A stretch of DNA of 64,000 bases. Source: Luteimonas rhizosphaericola. GTDB taxonomy: Bacteria; Pseudomonadota; Gammaproteobacteria; Xanthomonadales; Xanthomonadaceae. A program made the position numbers and the translations under genes. Positions 9,863 to 19,045 of this stretch are shown piece by piece. The notes beneath the pieces were generated by a model. The model was not told the origin of the DNA. It saw only the letters and a list, made by a program, of their open reading frames with translations, and did not search any database. The stretch's first letter is position 1. Each line of letters begins with the position of its first letter. The DNA is taken from NCBI RefSeq assembly GCF_029888045.1, contig NZ_JARXRN010000021.1:170935-234934 (forward strand). Reading direction: 5' to 3'.

Positions 9863-10357
9863 CTACGCCCAGCCGTCGACCATCAGTTCCTTCGCCATCA
9901 CGATCGCGTCCTCGCGCCCCTGGTGCGCGGGGTAGTAGCGCGGCCGGCGGCCGATCTCGTTGAAGCCCTCGTCGTGGTAGAGCGCGATCGCGGCCGGATT
10001 GGACGGGCGCACCTCGAGGAACACGCGCTGCGCACCCTGCCCGCGCGCGGCGCGCTCGAGCCCGCGCAGCAGTCGCCGGCCGTGCCCGCGCCCCTGCTCC
10101 GCCGGCTCGATGCACACGTTGAGCAGGTGCGCCTCGCCGACGGCCACGCTCAGCACGCCGTAGCCGATGATCCGCGCCTCCGACTGCAGCACCCAGGACG
10201 GATAACCGGCGCGCAGGCAGTCGCGGAAGATCCCGACCGTCCACGGGAACGGGTAGGCGCGCACCTCGATCGCCATGACCGCATCGAGGTCGTCTTCGCG
10301 CATCGGCCGCAGCGCCGCCTGCGGCACGCCGGCCGCCACCGCGCCCGCCGCGCTCAT
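9863..10357 (-). CDS. rimI: Ribosomal protein bS18 alanine N-acetyltransferase
   Basis: 164-residue GNAT enzyme expected to acetylate the N-terminus of ribosomal protein S18. Family marks are IEVRAYPFPWT, the acetyl-CoA loop EPAEQGRGHGRRLL, and FLEVRPSNPAAIALYHDEGF followed by RRPRYYP. The ATG overlaps the upstream gene stop as ATGA. The pssA/holD-like/rimI cluster is tightly coupled, and the E. coli holD-rimI adjacency supports both calls. Confidence 0.88.
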   Translation of the reverse strand: MSAAGAVAAGVPQAALRPMREDDLDAVMAIEVRAYPFPWTVGIFRDCLRAGYPSWVLQSEARIIGYGVLSVAVGEAHLLNVCIEPAEQGRGHGRRLLRGLERAARGQGAQRVFLEVRPSNPAAIALYHDEGFNEIGRRPRYYPAHQGREDAIVMAKELMVDGWA

Positions 10358-10668
10358 CGCGCGGGCCGCGCCCGCAGTGCGCGCAGGCGCGGCCACAGTG
10401 CGCGCCGCGTGCGCGCATCGCGCAGGCCACCGGGCGGAAGCAGGCCACGGCACAGGGCGAGCGCCTCGACGTCGTGCGTGTCGCGACCCGCGGCCCGCAG
10501 CAGGGCGCGCAGCAGCGCATCGGGGCCGGGGCCGGCCTCCTCGGGGGGCGGCGTCGCGGCGGCCGGGAGGTGTGCCGCCGCGCCCGCGTCGGCGTCGCCG
10601 GACTGCACCCGGTACACGGTGTAGCCCATTTCGGCCAGGATCTCGCGCTGCAGGCGATCGAAGCTCAC
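10354..10668 (-). CDS. holD: Probable DNA polymerase III psi subunit (HolD-like)
   Basis: 104-residue protein starting at GTG 10668, which overlaps the pssA stop; its own stop overlaps the rimI ATG. It begins MSFDRLQREILAEMGYTVYR, similar to the N-terminal SSB/chi-binding helix of psi. It ends with a run like RTRRALWPRLRALRARP, which recalls ARAALWQQI near the C-terminus of E. coli HolD. The middle is low-complexity and Ala/Pro-rich. Position directly before rimI matches E. coli. Psi diverges fast, so sequence similarity is thin and the call rests largely on synteny. Confidence 0.6.
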   Translation of the reverse strand: MSFDRLQREILAEMGYTVYRVQSGDADAGAAAHLPAAATPPPEEAGPGPDALLRALLRAAGRDTHDVEALALCRGLLPPGGLRDARTRRALWPRLRALRARPAR

Positions 10669-11438
10669 GCCGCCTCCGGGCGCGCGCCCTCGCGCCGGCG
10701 CCAGAACCACAGCACCGGGCCGGACAGCGCATACAGCGACGCCGCCGCCAGCAGCGTCTTGGGCGGGTCCACCCACAGCGCGATCAGGATCCCGAGCGCG
10801 ATCAGCAGCGCCACGAACGGCACGCGTTCGGCCCGTGGCCCGGTGCCGCTGCCCTTGAAGCTGTTGTAGCGCAGCCGGCTGACCATCAGCAGCGCCGCCA
10901 CCACGGTCACCGCCAGCGCCGCGTAGCGCAGGTCCTCGCCGGCCAGCCCCAGTTCGTGGCAGGTCCAGACGAAGCTCGCCATCAGCCCCGCGGCGGCGGG
11001 GCTCGCCAGGCCGATGAACCAGCGCTTGTCCACCGTGCCCACCTGGCTGTTGAAGCGCGCCAGCCGCAGCGCCGCGCAGGCCGCGTACAGGAACGCGGCC
11101 AGCCAGCCGATCCTGCCCTGGGTCATGCCGTCGAGCTTCATCGACATCAGGGCCCAGTGGTACATCACCAGCGCCGGGGCCATGCCGAAGCTGATCAGGT
11201 CGGCCAGGGAGTCGTACTGGACGCCGAACTCGCTCTGGGTGTTGGTCAGCCGCGCCACGCGACCGTCGATGCCGTCGAGGATGCCGGCCACGAAGATCGC
11301 GATGCAGGCCGCCCCGTAGCGGCCCTGCGACGCCGCGATGATCGCGAAGAATCCCGCGAACAATCCGCCCGTGGTGAACAGGTTGGGCAGCAGGTAGATG
11401 CCGCGGCCGCGCGGCGGCGCTGGGGTCTGGGGCTCCAT
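10665..11438 (-). CDS. pssA: CDP-diacylglycerol-serine O-phosphatidyltransferase
   Basis: 257-residue integral membrane enzyme that makes phosphatidylserine, the precursor of phosphatidylethanolamine. The CDP-alcohol phosphotransferase motif is complete: DGIDGRVAR, then G and two D residues in GVQYDSLAD (about residues 54-79). About seven hydrophobic segments follow from residue 20. The N-terminus, MEPQTPAPPRGRGIYLLPNL, resembles the Bacillus/Helicobacter-type (class II) enzyme rather than the E. coli PLD-type PssA. It heads the pssA/holD-like/rimI unit. Confidence 0.9.
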   Translation of the reverse strand: MEPQTPAPPRGRGIYLLPNLFTTGGLFAGFFAIIAASQGRYGAACIAIFVAGILDGIDGRVARLTNTQSEFGVQYDSLADLISFGMAPALVMYHWALMSMKLDGMTQGRIGWLAAFLYAACAALRLARFNSQVGTVDKRWFIGLASPAAAGLMASFVWTCHELGLAGEDLRYAALAVTVVAALLMVSRLRYNSFKGSGTGPRAERVPFVALLIALGILIALWVDPPKTLLAAASLYALSGPVLWFWRRREGARPEAA

Positions 11439-11594
11439 CGCGGCAGTGTAGCGCCTGCCGGCGGGTGACCGGCGGCACCGGGTCGCGGGCGCGCGGGCAC
11501 GCAGGGCGGTCACGTTTCCGCGCCGCATCGCTTGCGTCGCGCCCGTGGCGATGCTGGAATCGCGCCACGCCCCCGCTCCCGCAGGAGTTCCGCG

Positions 11595-11984
11595 ATGTCC
11601 CGCCTTGCCCTTCTGGCGCTCGTCGCCGGCCTGTCCGCCGCGTCCGTCGCATCCGCCGCCGAGGTCTACCAGTGGAAGGACGCCAACGGCGTCACCCACT
11701 ATTCGCAGACCCCGCCGCCCAAGGGCAGCTACCAGCAGCGCCAGATCACCAGCAGCGGCGCCGGCACCGCGCAGGCGACCGCGCCGCAGGCCGCGGCCGC
11801 GGGCGAGAACCCCAACTGCGCCACCGCGCGCGCGAACGTGGCCGCCCTGAGCGGCGAACGGCCGGTGCACGAAGCGGGCGAGGACGGCCAGCCGGGCCGC
11901 GCCCTGAACGACGCCGAGCGCGCCAGCCAGCTCGAACTGGCGAACGCCGCGGTCAAGGCCTACTGCGACAGCCCGGCCGGCTGA
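11595..11984 (+). CDS. DUF4124 domain secreted protein
   Basis: 129-residue exported protein. The signal peptide (MSRLALLALVAGLSAAS to about residue 22) is followed directly by the DUF4124 core EVYQWKDANGVTHYSQTPPP. The rest is Ala/Gln-rich and ends in a small charged region with two cysteines (NCATAR, AYCDSP) that could form a disulfide. DUF4124 proteins are common in the gammaproteobacterial envelope and have no settled function. A second DUF4124 gene starts seven bases after its stop, so the pair is probably co-transcribed. A purine-rich site (GCAGGAG) precedes the start. Confidence 0.82.
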   Translation: MSRLALLALVAGLSAASVASAAEVYQWKDANGVTHYSQTPPPKGSYQQRQITSSGAGTAQATAPQAAAAGENPNCATARANVAALSGERPVHEAGEDGQPGRALNDAERASQLELANAAVKAYCDSPAG

Positions 11985-11991
11985 TCCGGCG

Positions 11992-12294
11992 ATGCGCCTG
12001 GCCTGGGCGATCGTGGCGGGGGCCCTGGGCGCCGGCGCGCTCGCCTGGTGGCTGACGCGCGAAGCCGCGCCCGCCGCGTCGCCCGCGTCCGCGGCGATGC
12101 CGGCCGCCTCCGCTGCTGCCGGCGCACCACCGGCGTCCGACGGGCCCGCCCTGTACCGCTGGCGCGACGACGCCGGCGTCGTGCAGGTGACCGACATCCC
12201 GCCGCGTGGACGCGACTACACCCTCGTCGACGTGGCCGCGCTGGAACGGCGCAACACCATCCAGGCCAGCCCGACGGTCGAAGCCGCGCGCTGA
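11992..12294 (+). CDS. DUF4124 domain membrane-anchored small protein
   Basis: 100-residue protein with an N-terminal hydrophobic segment ([18 protein letters not shown]) that lacks a clear cleavage site, so it may stay anchored in the inner membrane. An Ala/Pro/Ser linker of about 30 residues leads to the DUF4124 core [19 protein letters not shown] at about residues 53-71. It follows the previous DUF4124 gene by seven bases. This looks like a duplicated and shortened relative. No function is known. Confidence 0.75.
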   Translation: MRLAWAIVAGALGAGALAWWLTREAAPAASPASAAMPAASAAAGAPPASDGPALYRWRDDAGVVQVTDIPPRGRDYTLVDVAALERRNTIQASPTVEAAR

Positions 12295-12359
12295 GCGCCC
12301 CCGCCGGGTCCGCGCGGGGCGCATGGCAGAATGCGCGTCCCGCCGCCCCGAGCCCGCCG

Positions 12360-14063
12360 ATGCGCCTGTCGCAGTTTCACCTCCGCACCGAAAAGGAAAC
12401 GCCCGCCGAGGCCGAGATCGCCAGCCACAAGCTGATGCTCAAGGCCGGCATGGTCCGCAAGCTCGCGGCCGGGCTCTACACCTGGTCGCCGCTGGGACTG
12501 CGGGTGCTGCGCAAGGTGGAAGCGGTGGTGCGCGAGGAAATGGATTCCGCCGGCGCGATCGAGATGGCGATGCCGTCGGTGCAGCCGCGCGAACTGTGGG
12601 AGGAAACCGGGCGCTGGCAGAAGTTCGGCCCGCAGCTGCTCAAGATCCGTGACCGGAAAGAGCAGGAATACTGCTTCACCCCCACCGCCGAGGAAGCGGT
12701 GACCGACTTCTTCCGCCACGAGTGCGCGAGCTACCGGCAGCTGCCGGTCAACTTCTACCAGGTCACCACCAAGTTCCGCGACGAGATCCGGCCGCGCTTC
12801 GGCGTCATGCGCGCGCGCGAGTTCGTGATGAAGGACGCCTACTCCTTCCACGTCAGCGACGAGGACCTGATCGAGCGCGGCTACAACGTGATGTACGCCG
12901 CCTACGAGCGCATCTTCACCCGCCTGGGCCTGGCCTACCGCGCCGTAGCCGCGGATACCGGCGCGATCGGCGGCAGCGCCTCGCACGAATTCCATGTGCT
13001 GGCCGAGTCGGGCGAGGACGCGCTGGCGTTTTCGGAAGGCTCCGGGTACGCCGCCAACGTCGAACTGGCCGAGGCGGTCTCGCCGGGCGAACGCCCTGCG
13101 CCGTCGGAGACGCTGCGCACGGTCGACACGCCGGTGCAGAAGACCTGCGAGGACGTGGCCGCCCTGCTCGGCATTCCGCTCGCGCGCACGGTGAAGTCGG
13201 TCGCGGCCATGGGCGCGGACGGGTTCGTGCTGGCGCTGGTGCGCGGCGACCACGTGGTCAACGAGATCAAGCTCTCCAAGCTCCCGGGCATGGCCGAGTA
13301 CCGGCTGGCGACCGAGGCCGAGATCGTCGACCACCTCGGCTGCGAGCCCGGCTTCCTCGGGCCCCGCGGGCCCCGCAAGGCGATCCGCGTGGTGGCCGAC
13401 CGCAGCGTCGCGGCGATGGCCGATTTCGTCATCGGCGCCAACGCGCCCGGCGCGCACCTGGCCGGCGTCAACTGGGGCCGCGACCTGCCCGAACCGGACG
13501 TGGTCGCCGACATCCGCAACGTGGTCGCCGGCGATCCCTCGCCCGATGGCCAGGGTGTGCTCGGACTGGCGCGCGGGATCGAGGTCGGCCATGTGTTCGC
13601 GCTGGGTCGCCGCTACTCCGAGGCGATGGGCTGCACCGTGCTCGACGAGCACGGCAAGGCGGTGCATCCGGCGATGGGTTGCTACGGCATCGGCGTCTCG
13701 CGCATCGTGGCCGCGGCGATCGAGCAGAACCACGACGCCGCCGGCATCCGCTGGCCCGAGGCGATGGCACCGTGGCGCGCGGTGGTGTGCGTGATCAATC
13801 CCAAGGGCAATGCCGAGGTCGCCGCGGCGGCGGACGCGCTCTATCGCGAGTTGACGTCCGCCGGCGTGGACACCGCGCTCGACGACCGCGGCCTGCGCCC
13901 GGGTTCGATGTTCGCCGATATCGAGCTGATCGGCATCCCGCACAGGGTCGTGGTCTCCGAGCGCGGACTGGCGGCGGGCACGTTCGAATATCGCGCGCGC
14001 ACCGCCACCGAATCCGAGCAGCTCGACCGCGCCACCCTGCTGGCGCGACTGTCGGGCGGTTGA
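12360..14063 (+). CDS. proS: Prolyl-tRNA synthetase (bacterial type)
   Basis: 567-residue class II synthetase. It begins [19 protein letters not shown], as bacterial-type ProRS does. The catalytic core carries TRRPE-like and [21 protein letters not shown] motif 2 elements. An inserted editing domain at about residues 225-405 contains [12 protein letters not shown] and GDHVVNEIK, and the anticodon-binding domain follows motif 3 ([17 protein letters not shown]). The normal length and intact motifs indicate a functional gene. Confidence 0.95.
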   Translation: MRLSQFHLRTEKETPAEAEIASHKLMLKAGMVRKLAAGLYTWSPLGLRVLRKVEAVVREEMDSAGAIEMAMPSVQPRELWEETGRWQKFGPQLLKIRDRKEQEYCFTPTAEEAVTDFFRHECASYRQLPVNFYQVTTKFRDEIRPRFGVMRAREFVMKDAYSFHVSDEDLIERGYNVMYAAYERIFTRLGLAYRAVAADTGAIGGSASHEFHVLAESGEDALAFSEGSGYAANVELAEAVSPGERPAPSETLRTVDTPVQKTCEDVAALLGIPLARTVKSVAAMGADGFVLALVRGDHVVNEIKLSKLPGMAEYRLATEAEIVDHLGCEPGFLGPRGPRKAIRVVADRSVAAMADFVIGANAPGAHLAGVNWGRDLPEPDVVADIRNVVAGDPSPDGQGVLGLARGIEVGHVFALGRRYSEAMGCTVLDEHGKAVHPAMGCYGIGVSRIVAAAIEQNHDAAGIRWPEAMAPWRAVVCVINPKGNAEVAAAADALYRELTSAGVDTALDDRGLRPGSMFADIELIGIPHRVVVSERGLAAGTFEYRARTATESEQLDRATLLARLSGG

Positions 14064-14140
14064 TAATCCCGGCGCGATAATCGCGGCGATAATCCGCCCG
14101 CGCGGCCTGCGCGACGCGTCCTCACGCGTATTCGATTATC
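14062..14140. promoter_or_regulatory. GATAATC repeat cluster upstream of the H-NS-like gene
   Basis: GATAATC occurs three times in the same orientation (14062-14068, 14076-14082, 14088-14094) and once inverted as GATTATC (14134-14140). All four lie in the 129-base space between the proS stop and the H-NS-like start; the first overlaps the proS stop codon. The A+T content of these heptamers stands out in a very G+C-rich region. They could be binding sites for a regulator or for H-NS itself. The inverted copy overlaps a possible -10 (TATCAT). Confidence 0.4.
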
Positions 14141-14192
14141 ATGCGCCGGTGCCATGGACGGGACATCCTTTCCAGATCCGGAGTTTGTTTGC

Positions 14193-14567
14193 ATGGCAAT
14201 CGATTTGAACGCACTGTCGCCGAAACAGCTCGACGCCCTGATTTCAGAGGCCAAGGCCCGCAAGACCGCGCTGAGGAAGCGCAAGCCGATCGCCGCGATC
14301 CGCAAGCGGATCGTCGATTTCGCCGCGGCCGAGGGCTACACGATCCAGGAACTGTTCGGCGGCCGCGCGGGCGCGACGGCCAAGGCACCGGCCGCGAAGC
14401 GGGCCACGAAGCAGGCCGCCGGGCGCAAGCTGGGCAAGGTGCCGCCGAAGTACCGCAACCCCGCCGCACCGACGGAGACCTGGACCGGTCGCGGCAAGCA
14501 GCCCCGCTGGTTGGCGGCGCTGGTCAAGAAGGGCCGCAAGCCCGAGGAATTCCTGATCAAGAAATGA
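14193..14567 (+). CDS. H-NS family nucleoid protein
   Basis: 124-residue histone-like nucleoid-structuring protein. A basic N-terminal oligomerisation helix (SPKQLDALISEAKARKTALRK) leads through an Ala/Lys-rich linker to the C-terminal DNA-binding part: KVPPKYRNPAAPTETWTGRGKQPRW, quoted here in overlapping pieces KVPPKYRNP and TWTGRGKQPRW. GRGKQPRW is the AT-hook-like loop typical of H-NS/Bv3F/MvaT-like proteins of xanthomonads. ATG 14193 was chosen over one 39 bases upstream because GGAG lies nine bases before it. A strong terminator follows, so the gene is monocistronic. Confidence 0.88.
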   Translation: MAIDLNALSPKQLDALISEAKARKTALRKRKPIAAIRKRIVDFAAAEGYTIQELFGGRAGATAKAPAAKRATKQAAGRKLGKVPPKYRNPAAPTETWTGRGKQPRWLAALVKKGRKPEEFLIKK

Positions 14568-14597
14568 TTCCCCGTCTCGCGGGACGCAATCGTGCAC

Positions 14598-14623
14598 ACG
14601 CCGGCCTCGCGCCGGCGTTTTTT
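14598..14623 (+). terminator. Intrinsic terminator after the H-NS-like gene
   Basis: Stem ACGCCGGC/GCCGGCGT (8 bp) with a five-base loop is followed directly by a run of six T. This is a textbook rho-independent terminator 30 bases after the stop codon. Confidence 0.9.
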
Positions 14624-14742
14624 GTTTGCGTGAGATCGCCCCGCGCTGGGTTCGCTGCAGGCGGGCCACGCGCGCGCCGGATCGCCCGGCCGTGCGCCAG
14701 CCGCCGCCGCGCGCCTTCGACACGATGCCGCGTCCGCGTCCG

Positions 14743-16002
14743 CTACAGGTTGCGCCTCGCCGGCAGCAGCAGGTTGCCGATCAGCAGCCCCGCGATCAGC
14801 GCCAGCAGCACGTTGAGCACGGTGATCGCGGCCGCCTGTCCGGCGGCGACGTCCTGCTGCTGCACCGCCACCAGCAGGCTGCGCAGGCTGGTGCTGCCCG
14901 GCACCAGCATGATGATGCCCGGCACCCGGATCAGCGCGCCCGGGCGCCGCATCCAGCGCGCGTAGCCGTTGCCGGCCACGGTGATCACCAGCGCCGAGAG
15001 GAACACGCCGATCGGGCTTCCGAGCCACTGCCCGACCAGGCGCGAGATCGCATAGCCGGCGATCGCGGCCGCCATCACCAGGGCGATGTCGCGGCGCGCG
15101 GCGCGGAACAGCGCGGCGAACGCCCAGGCCGCAGTCACCACCGCGCCCCATTCGACCCACCCCGGCTGCGGCCGCCAGGCACGCACCTGCGGCTCCAGGC
15201 CCGCCAGTTGCACCACGGTCAGCGCGATCATCGTGCCCACGGTGAGTTTGAGCAGCGTGGTCAAGGCACCGAAGAAGCGCGCGGTCCCGGACATCAGGTG
15301 CTGGCTGGTGAGTTCGCTGAAGGCGTTGGTCAGCGCCATGCCGGGCATCAGCACGATCATCGAGGCGATGACCACGGTGTTGAGGTTGAGCGGCGCGACA
15401 AAACTCGCCACCAGGGCGGAGAGGCTGCCGGCGACGATGCCGGCGATCGCATCGTCGGCCTCCTTCATCTGCGGGCGGTTGCGGCTGGCCAGACCGAGCA
15501 GGCCGACCAGGGTGCCGATCACCCCGGCGGTGGCGATGTCGAGCCAGGGCAGGCGCAGCATGCCAGCCACGCTGGCGGCCGCCAGGCCGAAACCGGCGAC
15601 CTGCTGGACGAGGCCGCGCCAGTCCGCGCCGCGGTCCAGCGCGCGCAGCGCGGCATGGCCCTCGCTGATGTCCAGACGCCCGGCCATCACCTCTTCGGCG
15701 ATCCGGTCCGCTTCGCACAGCTTGTACAGGTTGGTCTCGCCAGGCGGCAGCCGGATCACCCGCGTGGTGTCGCTCTCGCCCGGGGGCCGCTGCGGATCGC
15801 TGAAGCTCAGGATCAGCCCGGTCGGATTGCTCCAGGGCTCGCAGTCGAGCCCGAGCTGGCGCGCGACCGCGACGATCGCGCCCTCCAGGCGCTGCGAGGT
15901 GGTGCCGTAGCCGTGCAGGTGCCCGGCCAGCTCGACGATGAACGCGATGCGCGTGGCGTAGGCGGCAGCGGTAGCCGGCGTGGGCATCGTCGTCGGTGAC
16001 AT
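14743..16002 (-). CDS. ThrE-family threonine/serine exporter
   Basis: 419-residue inner-membrane protein. The N-terminal soluble part, about residues 1-130 (LAGHLHGYGTTSQRLEGAI), and the first five membrane segments form the ThrE domain. The C-terminal five segments (about 285-415, with GIIMLVPGSTSLRSL) form the second ThrE domain. E. coli splits these as YjjP and YjjB, whereas here they are fused as in Corynebacterium ThrE. The substrate is inferred from the family. Starts at 16002 or at the in-frame ATG 15 bases later are both possible. It is divergent from the MCE operon with an 84-base spacer. Confidence 0.85.
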   Translation of the reverse strand: MSPTTMPTPATAAAYATRIAFIVELAGHLHGYGTTSQRLEGAIVAVARQLGLDCEPWSNPTGLILSFSDPQRPPGESDTTRVIRLPPGETNLYKLCEADRIAEEVMAGRLDISEGHAALRALDRGADWRGLVQQVAGFGLAAASVAGMLRLPWLDIATAGVIGTLVGLLGLASRNRPQMKEADDAIAGIVAGSLSALVASFVAPLNLNTVVIASMIVLMPGMALTNAFSELTSQHLMSGTARFFGALTTLLKLTVGTMIALTVVQLAGLEPQVRAWRPQPGWVEWGAVVTAAWAFAALFRAARRDIALVMAAAIAGYAISRLVGQWLGSPIGVFLSALVITVAGNGYARWMRRPGALIRVPGIIMLVPGSTSLRSLLVAVQQQDVAAGQAAAITVLNVLLALIAGLLIGNLLLPARRNL

Positions 16003-16086
16003 CGGCACAGGATCGCACGGGCGACCCGCGCAAGGCATGCGCGGCATGCTGCTGCGTGCACGGGGTTGCCTGTATCCTCGCCTGCG

Positions 16087-17205
16087 ATGACGGCCGCCAC
16101 CCACCCGCCCCCGACCGCAGACACCGATCCGGCCGACCCGACGGTGCTGCGTCTGGCGGGAGGCTGGACGCTGGACCACGCGCGCCTGATCGGAAGCGTG
16201 CTGCGCGAGGCTCCCGATTCGGTGGACGCGATCGATGCTTCGGCCGTCGACCGGCTCGATTCGGTGGGCGTGCTGCAGCTGCTGCGCTTCGCCGAGCGCC
16301 GCCAGCTGGACTACGGCCGTTTCCGCTTTCGCGACGACCATCGCACCCTGGTGGCGGCGATCGAGGACGTGCACGACGACCGCCCCAAGCGCAAGCGCGA
16401 ATACGGCTTCGCCGCGGCCCTCGCACGCCTGGGGTACGCGGTCCAGGACAACACCCGGGAAGTGGTGGCACTGGTCAGCTTCCTCGGCGAGACCCTGGTC
16501 AAGCTCGGCCGCTGCGTGCTCGAGCCGCGCCGGTTCCGGCTGACCTCGACCGTGCACCACATGGAACAGGTCGGCCTGGACGCGGTGCCGCTGGTCGCCC
16601 TGCTCTCGTTCCTGGTCGGCGCGGTGATCGCGTTCCTGGGCGCGCAGATCCTGGCCGACTTCGGCGCCACGATCTTCGTGGTCGAACTGGTCTCGGTGGC
16701 GTTCCTGCGCGAGTTCGGCGTGCTGCTGACCGCGATCCTGCTCGCCGGGCGCACCGCCAGCGCCTTCACCGCCCAGATCGGCGCGATGGTCAGCCGCGAG
16801 GAGGTCGACGCCATCCGCACCCTGGGGCTGGACCCGATCGACCTGCTGGTGATCCCGCGCGTGGTCGCGCTGCTGGTGATGCTGCCGCTGCTGACCTTCA
16901 TCGCCGTGGTCGCGGGCCTGCTCGGCGGCCTGTCGGTGGGCGCGTTCAGCCTCGACATCCCGCCGCCGGCCTACCTGGCGCGCATGCAGGAGCAGATGGA
17001 ACTGCGCCACTTCCTGATCGGAATGTCGAAAGCGCCGCTGTTCGCCCTGGTGATCGGCCTGATCGGGTGTCTGGAGGGCCTGCAGGTGCAGGGCACCGCG
17101 CAGTCGGTCGGCGAGCGCACCACCTCGAGCGTGGTGCAGACCATCTCGCTGGTGATCGTGTTCGACGCGATGGCGGCGATCTGGTTCATGTACATGGACT
17201 GGTAG
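16087..17205 (+). CDS. MCE transporter permease with fused STAS domain (MlaB-MlaE type)
   Basis: 372-residue permease of a lipid-moving MCE ABC system. Residues 1-95 form a STAS domain of MlaB type (LDSVGVLQLLRF at the usual phospho-site helix). Residues about 115-370 are the MlaE permease with five membrane segments and the coupling-helix region VSREEVDAIRTLGLDPID. In E. coli the STAS protein MlaB is separate. ATG 16087 is preferred over a TTG 21 bases upstream. It is the first gene of a four-gene operon. Confidence 0.9.
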   Translation: MTAATHPPPTADTDPADPTVLRLAGGWTLDHARLIGSVLREAPDSVDAIDASAVDRLDSVGVLQLLRFAERRQLDYGRFRFRDDHRTLVAAIEDVHDDRPKRKREYGFAAALARLGYAVQDNTREVVALVSFLGETLVKLGRCVLEPRRFRLTSTVHHMEQVGLDAVPLVALLSFLVGAVIAFLGAQILADFGATIFVVELVSVAFLREFGVLLTAILLAGRTASAFTAQIGAMVSREEVDAIRTLGLDPIDLLVIPRVVALLVMLPLLTFIAVVAGLLGGLSVGAFSLDIPPPAYLARMQEQMELRHFLIGMSKAPLFALVIGLIGCLEGLQVQGTAQSVGERTTSSVVQTISLVIVFDAMAAIWFMYMDW

Positions 17206-17227
17206 GAGACGATCGGGTGGCGAACCG

Positions 17228-18118
17228 GTGAACGGTGAATCAAAGGAGCAGGCGCGTGCAGGCCTCCCCGTGACGGAGGGAGATGGCGCCGTGTCCGATC
17301 GCGGATCGCCGGCGACGGATCGCAGCGGCACCGCGGCGTCCCCCATCATCCGCGTGCGCGGACTGGTCAACCGCTTCGGCGCGCAGACCGTGCACGAGGA
17401 CCTCGACCTGGACGTGCGCCGGGGCGAGATCATCGGCGTGGTCGGCGGCTCGGGGTCGGGCAAGTCGGTGCTGATGCGGTCCCTGATCGGCCTGCGCCGG
17501 CCCGACGACGGCGAGATTGAGGTGCTCGGCGTCGATCCGCGCTCGGACGATCCCGCCGACCGCCTGCACCTGGAGCGCAGCACCGGGGTACTGTTCCAGG
17601 ACGGCGCGCTGTTCTCCTCGCTGACGGTCGGCGAGAACGTGCAGGTGCCGCTGAAGGAGCACCATCCCGACTTGCCCGAATCGCTGCGCTATGAACTGGC
17701 GCTGCTCAAGGTGCGCCTGGCGGGGCTGCCGGCCGACGCGCTGGACAAGCTGCCCTCGCAGCTGTCGGGCGGCATGCGCAAGCGCGCCGCGCTGGCCCGC
17801 GCGCTGGCGCTCGACCCGCCGCTGCTGTTCCTCGACGAACCCACCGCGGGCCTGGATCCGATCGGCGCGGCCGCATTCGACCGCCTGATCCGCACCCTGC
17901 AGGAAGCGCTGGGCCTGACCGTGTTCCTGATCACCCACGACCTCGACACGCTGTACGCGATCTGCGACCGTGTCGCCGTGCTGGCCGACCGCAAGGTGGT
18001 CGCCGCGGCGCCGCTGGACGAGATCGAACGGCTCGACCACCCCTGGATCCGCGACTATTTCCACGGCCCGCGCGGACGCGCCGCGCACGCGGCCGCGGCC
18101 ACCGCTGAGGACACCTGA
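17228..18118 (+). CDS. MCE transporter ATP-binding protein (MlaF type)
   Basis: 296-residue ABC ATPase that powers the adjacent permease. Walker A is GGSGSGKSV, the Q-loop region is GVLFQDGALFSSLTV, the signature is LSGGMRKR, and Walker B with D-loop is LLFLDEPTAGLDP; the switch histidine is in LITHDLD. The GTG start gives a 35-40 residue unconserved N-terminal extension. A second GTG at 17291 would give a more typical length, so the start is uncertain. It ends four bases before the MCE gene. Confidence 0.9.
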   Translation: MNGESKEQARAGLPVTEGDGAVSDRGSPATDRSGTAASPIIRVRGLVNRFGAQTVHEDLDLDVRRGEIIGVVGGSGSGKSVLMRSLIGLRRPDDGEIEVLGVDPRSDDPADRLHLERSTGVLFQDGALFSSLTVGENVQVPLKEHHPDLPESLRYELALLKVRLAGLPADALDKLPSQLSGGMRKRAALARALALDPPLLFLDEPTAGLDPIGAAAFDRLIRTLQEALGLTVFLITHDLDTLYAICDRVAVLADRKVVAAAPLDEIERLDHPWIRDYFHGPRGRAAHAAAATAEDT

Positions 18119-18121
18119 CGC

Positions 18122-19045
18122 ATGGAAACCAAGGCCAACTACGTGCTGATCGGCGCGTTCACCATCGCGGTGACGCTGTTCCTGCTGCTGTTCGCGCTGT
18201 GGGCGGCGAAGTATTCCTCCGAGCGGGACTGGCAGGAGTACCGCGTGGTGTTCCGCGAGCCGGTGACCGGCCTGACCGAAGGCAGCAGCGTGCAGTACAA
18301 CGGCATCGCGGTGGGCACGGTGGACGACCTGATGCTGGCCCCCGACGACCCGCGCCAGGTGATCGCCCTGCTGCGGCTGCAGGCCAATGCGCCGGTGAAG
18401 GTGGACACGCGCGCGAAGCTGTCGATGACCAGCCTCACCGGACCGCCGATCATCCAGCTCACCGGCGGCAGCCCCGGCGCGCCGACGCTGGAGCCCGGCC
18501 CCGATGGACGCCCGCCGGTGATCGAGACCTCCGCCTCGGCGCTGCAGAACATCGCCGACACCGCCAACCGGCTGGTCGAGCGGCTCGACCAGGTGATGAG
18601 CGAGGAGAACGTCGCGCGCATCACCGCCACGCTCGACAACATCGAGACCATGACCGGCGCGATCGCCGAGCAGCGCGAGGACATGCGCCAGATCCTGGTC
18701 AACGCGCGCACCGCGAGCGAACAGCTGACCGTGACCATGTCCTCGGCCAACCGCACGCTCGACACCGTCGACCGCGAGCTGGTGCAGAACCTGCCGCGCC
18801 TGATCGAGAAGATCGACGGCACCCTGGTCAAGCTCGATTCGGCCGCGCGCGGCGCGGACACGATCCTCAACGAGAACCGCGCCGCGATCAACAGCTTCGC
18901 CAACGACGGCCTGTCGCAGCTCGGCCCGACCCTGGGCGAACTGCGCAGCCTGATCCGCGACCTGCGCCGGATCAGCGACCGCCTCGACGCCAACCCGACC
19001 CGCTACCTGCTGGGACGCGACGCCCCCAAGGAGTTCGAACCGTGA
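18122..19045 (+). CDS. MCE domain substrate-binding protein (MlaD type)
   Basis: 307-residue periplasmic protein anchored by an N-terminal membrane segment (about residues 8-30). One MCE domain spans about residues 38-120 (REPVTGLTEGSSVQYNGIAVGTV). A long helical tail (about 140-290), rich in Leu and charged residues, is longer than the MlaD tail and resembles the needle-forming helices of PqiB/Mce-type proteins. MCE proteins form hexameric rings that carry phospholipid between membranes. No mlaC-like gene is present; a lipoprotein gene follows instead. Confidence 0.9.
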   Translation: METKANYVLIGAFTIAVTLFLLLFALWAAKYSSERDWQEYRVVFREPVTGLTEGSSVQYNGIAVGTVDDLMLAPDDPRQVIALLRLQANAPVKVDTRAKLSMTSLTGPPIIQLTGGSPGAPTLEPGPDGRPPVIETSASALQNIADTANRLVERLDQVMSEENVARITATLDNIETMTGAIAEQREDMRQILVNARTASEQLTVTMSSANRTLDTVDRELVQNLPRLIEKIDGTLVKLDSAARGADTILNENRAAINSFANDGLSQLGPTLGELRSLIRDLRRISDRLDANPTRYLLGRDAPKEFEP

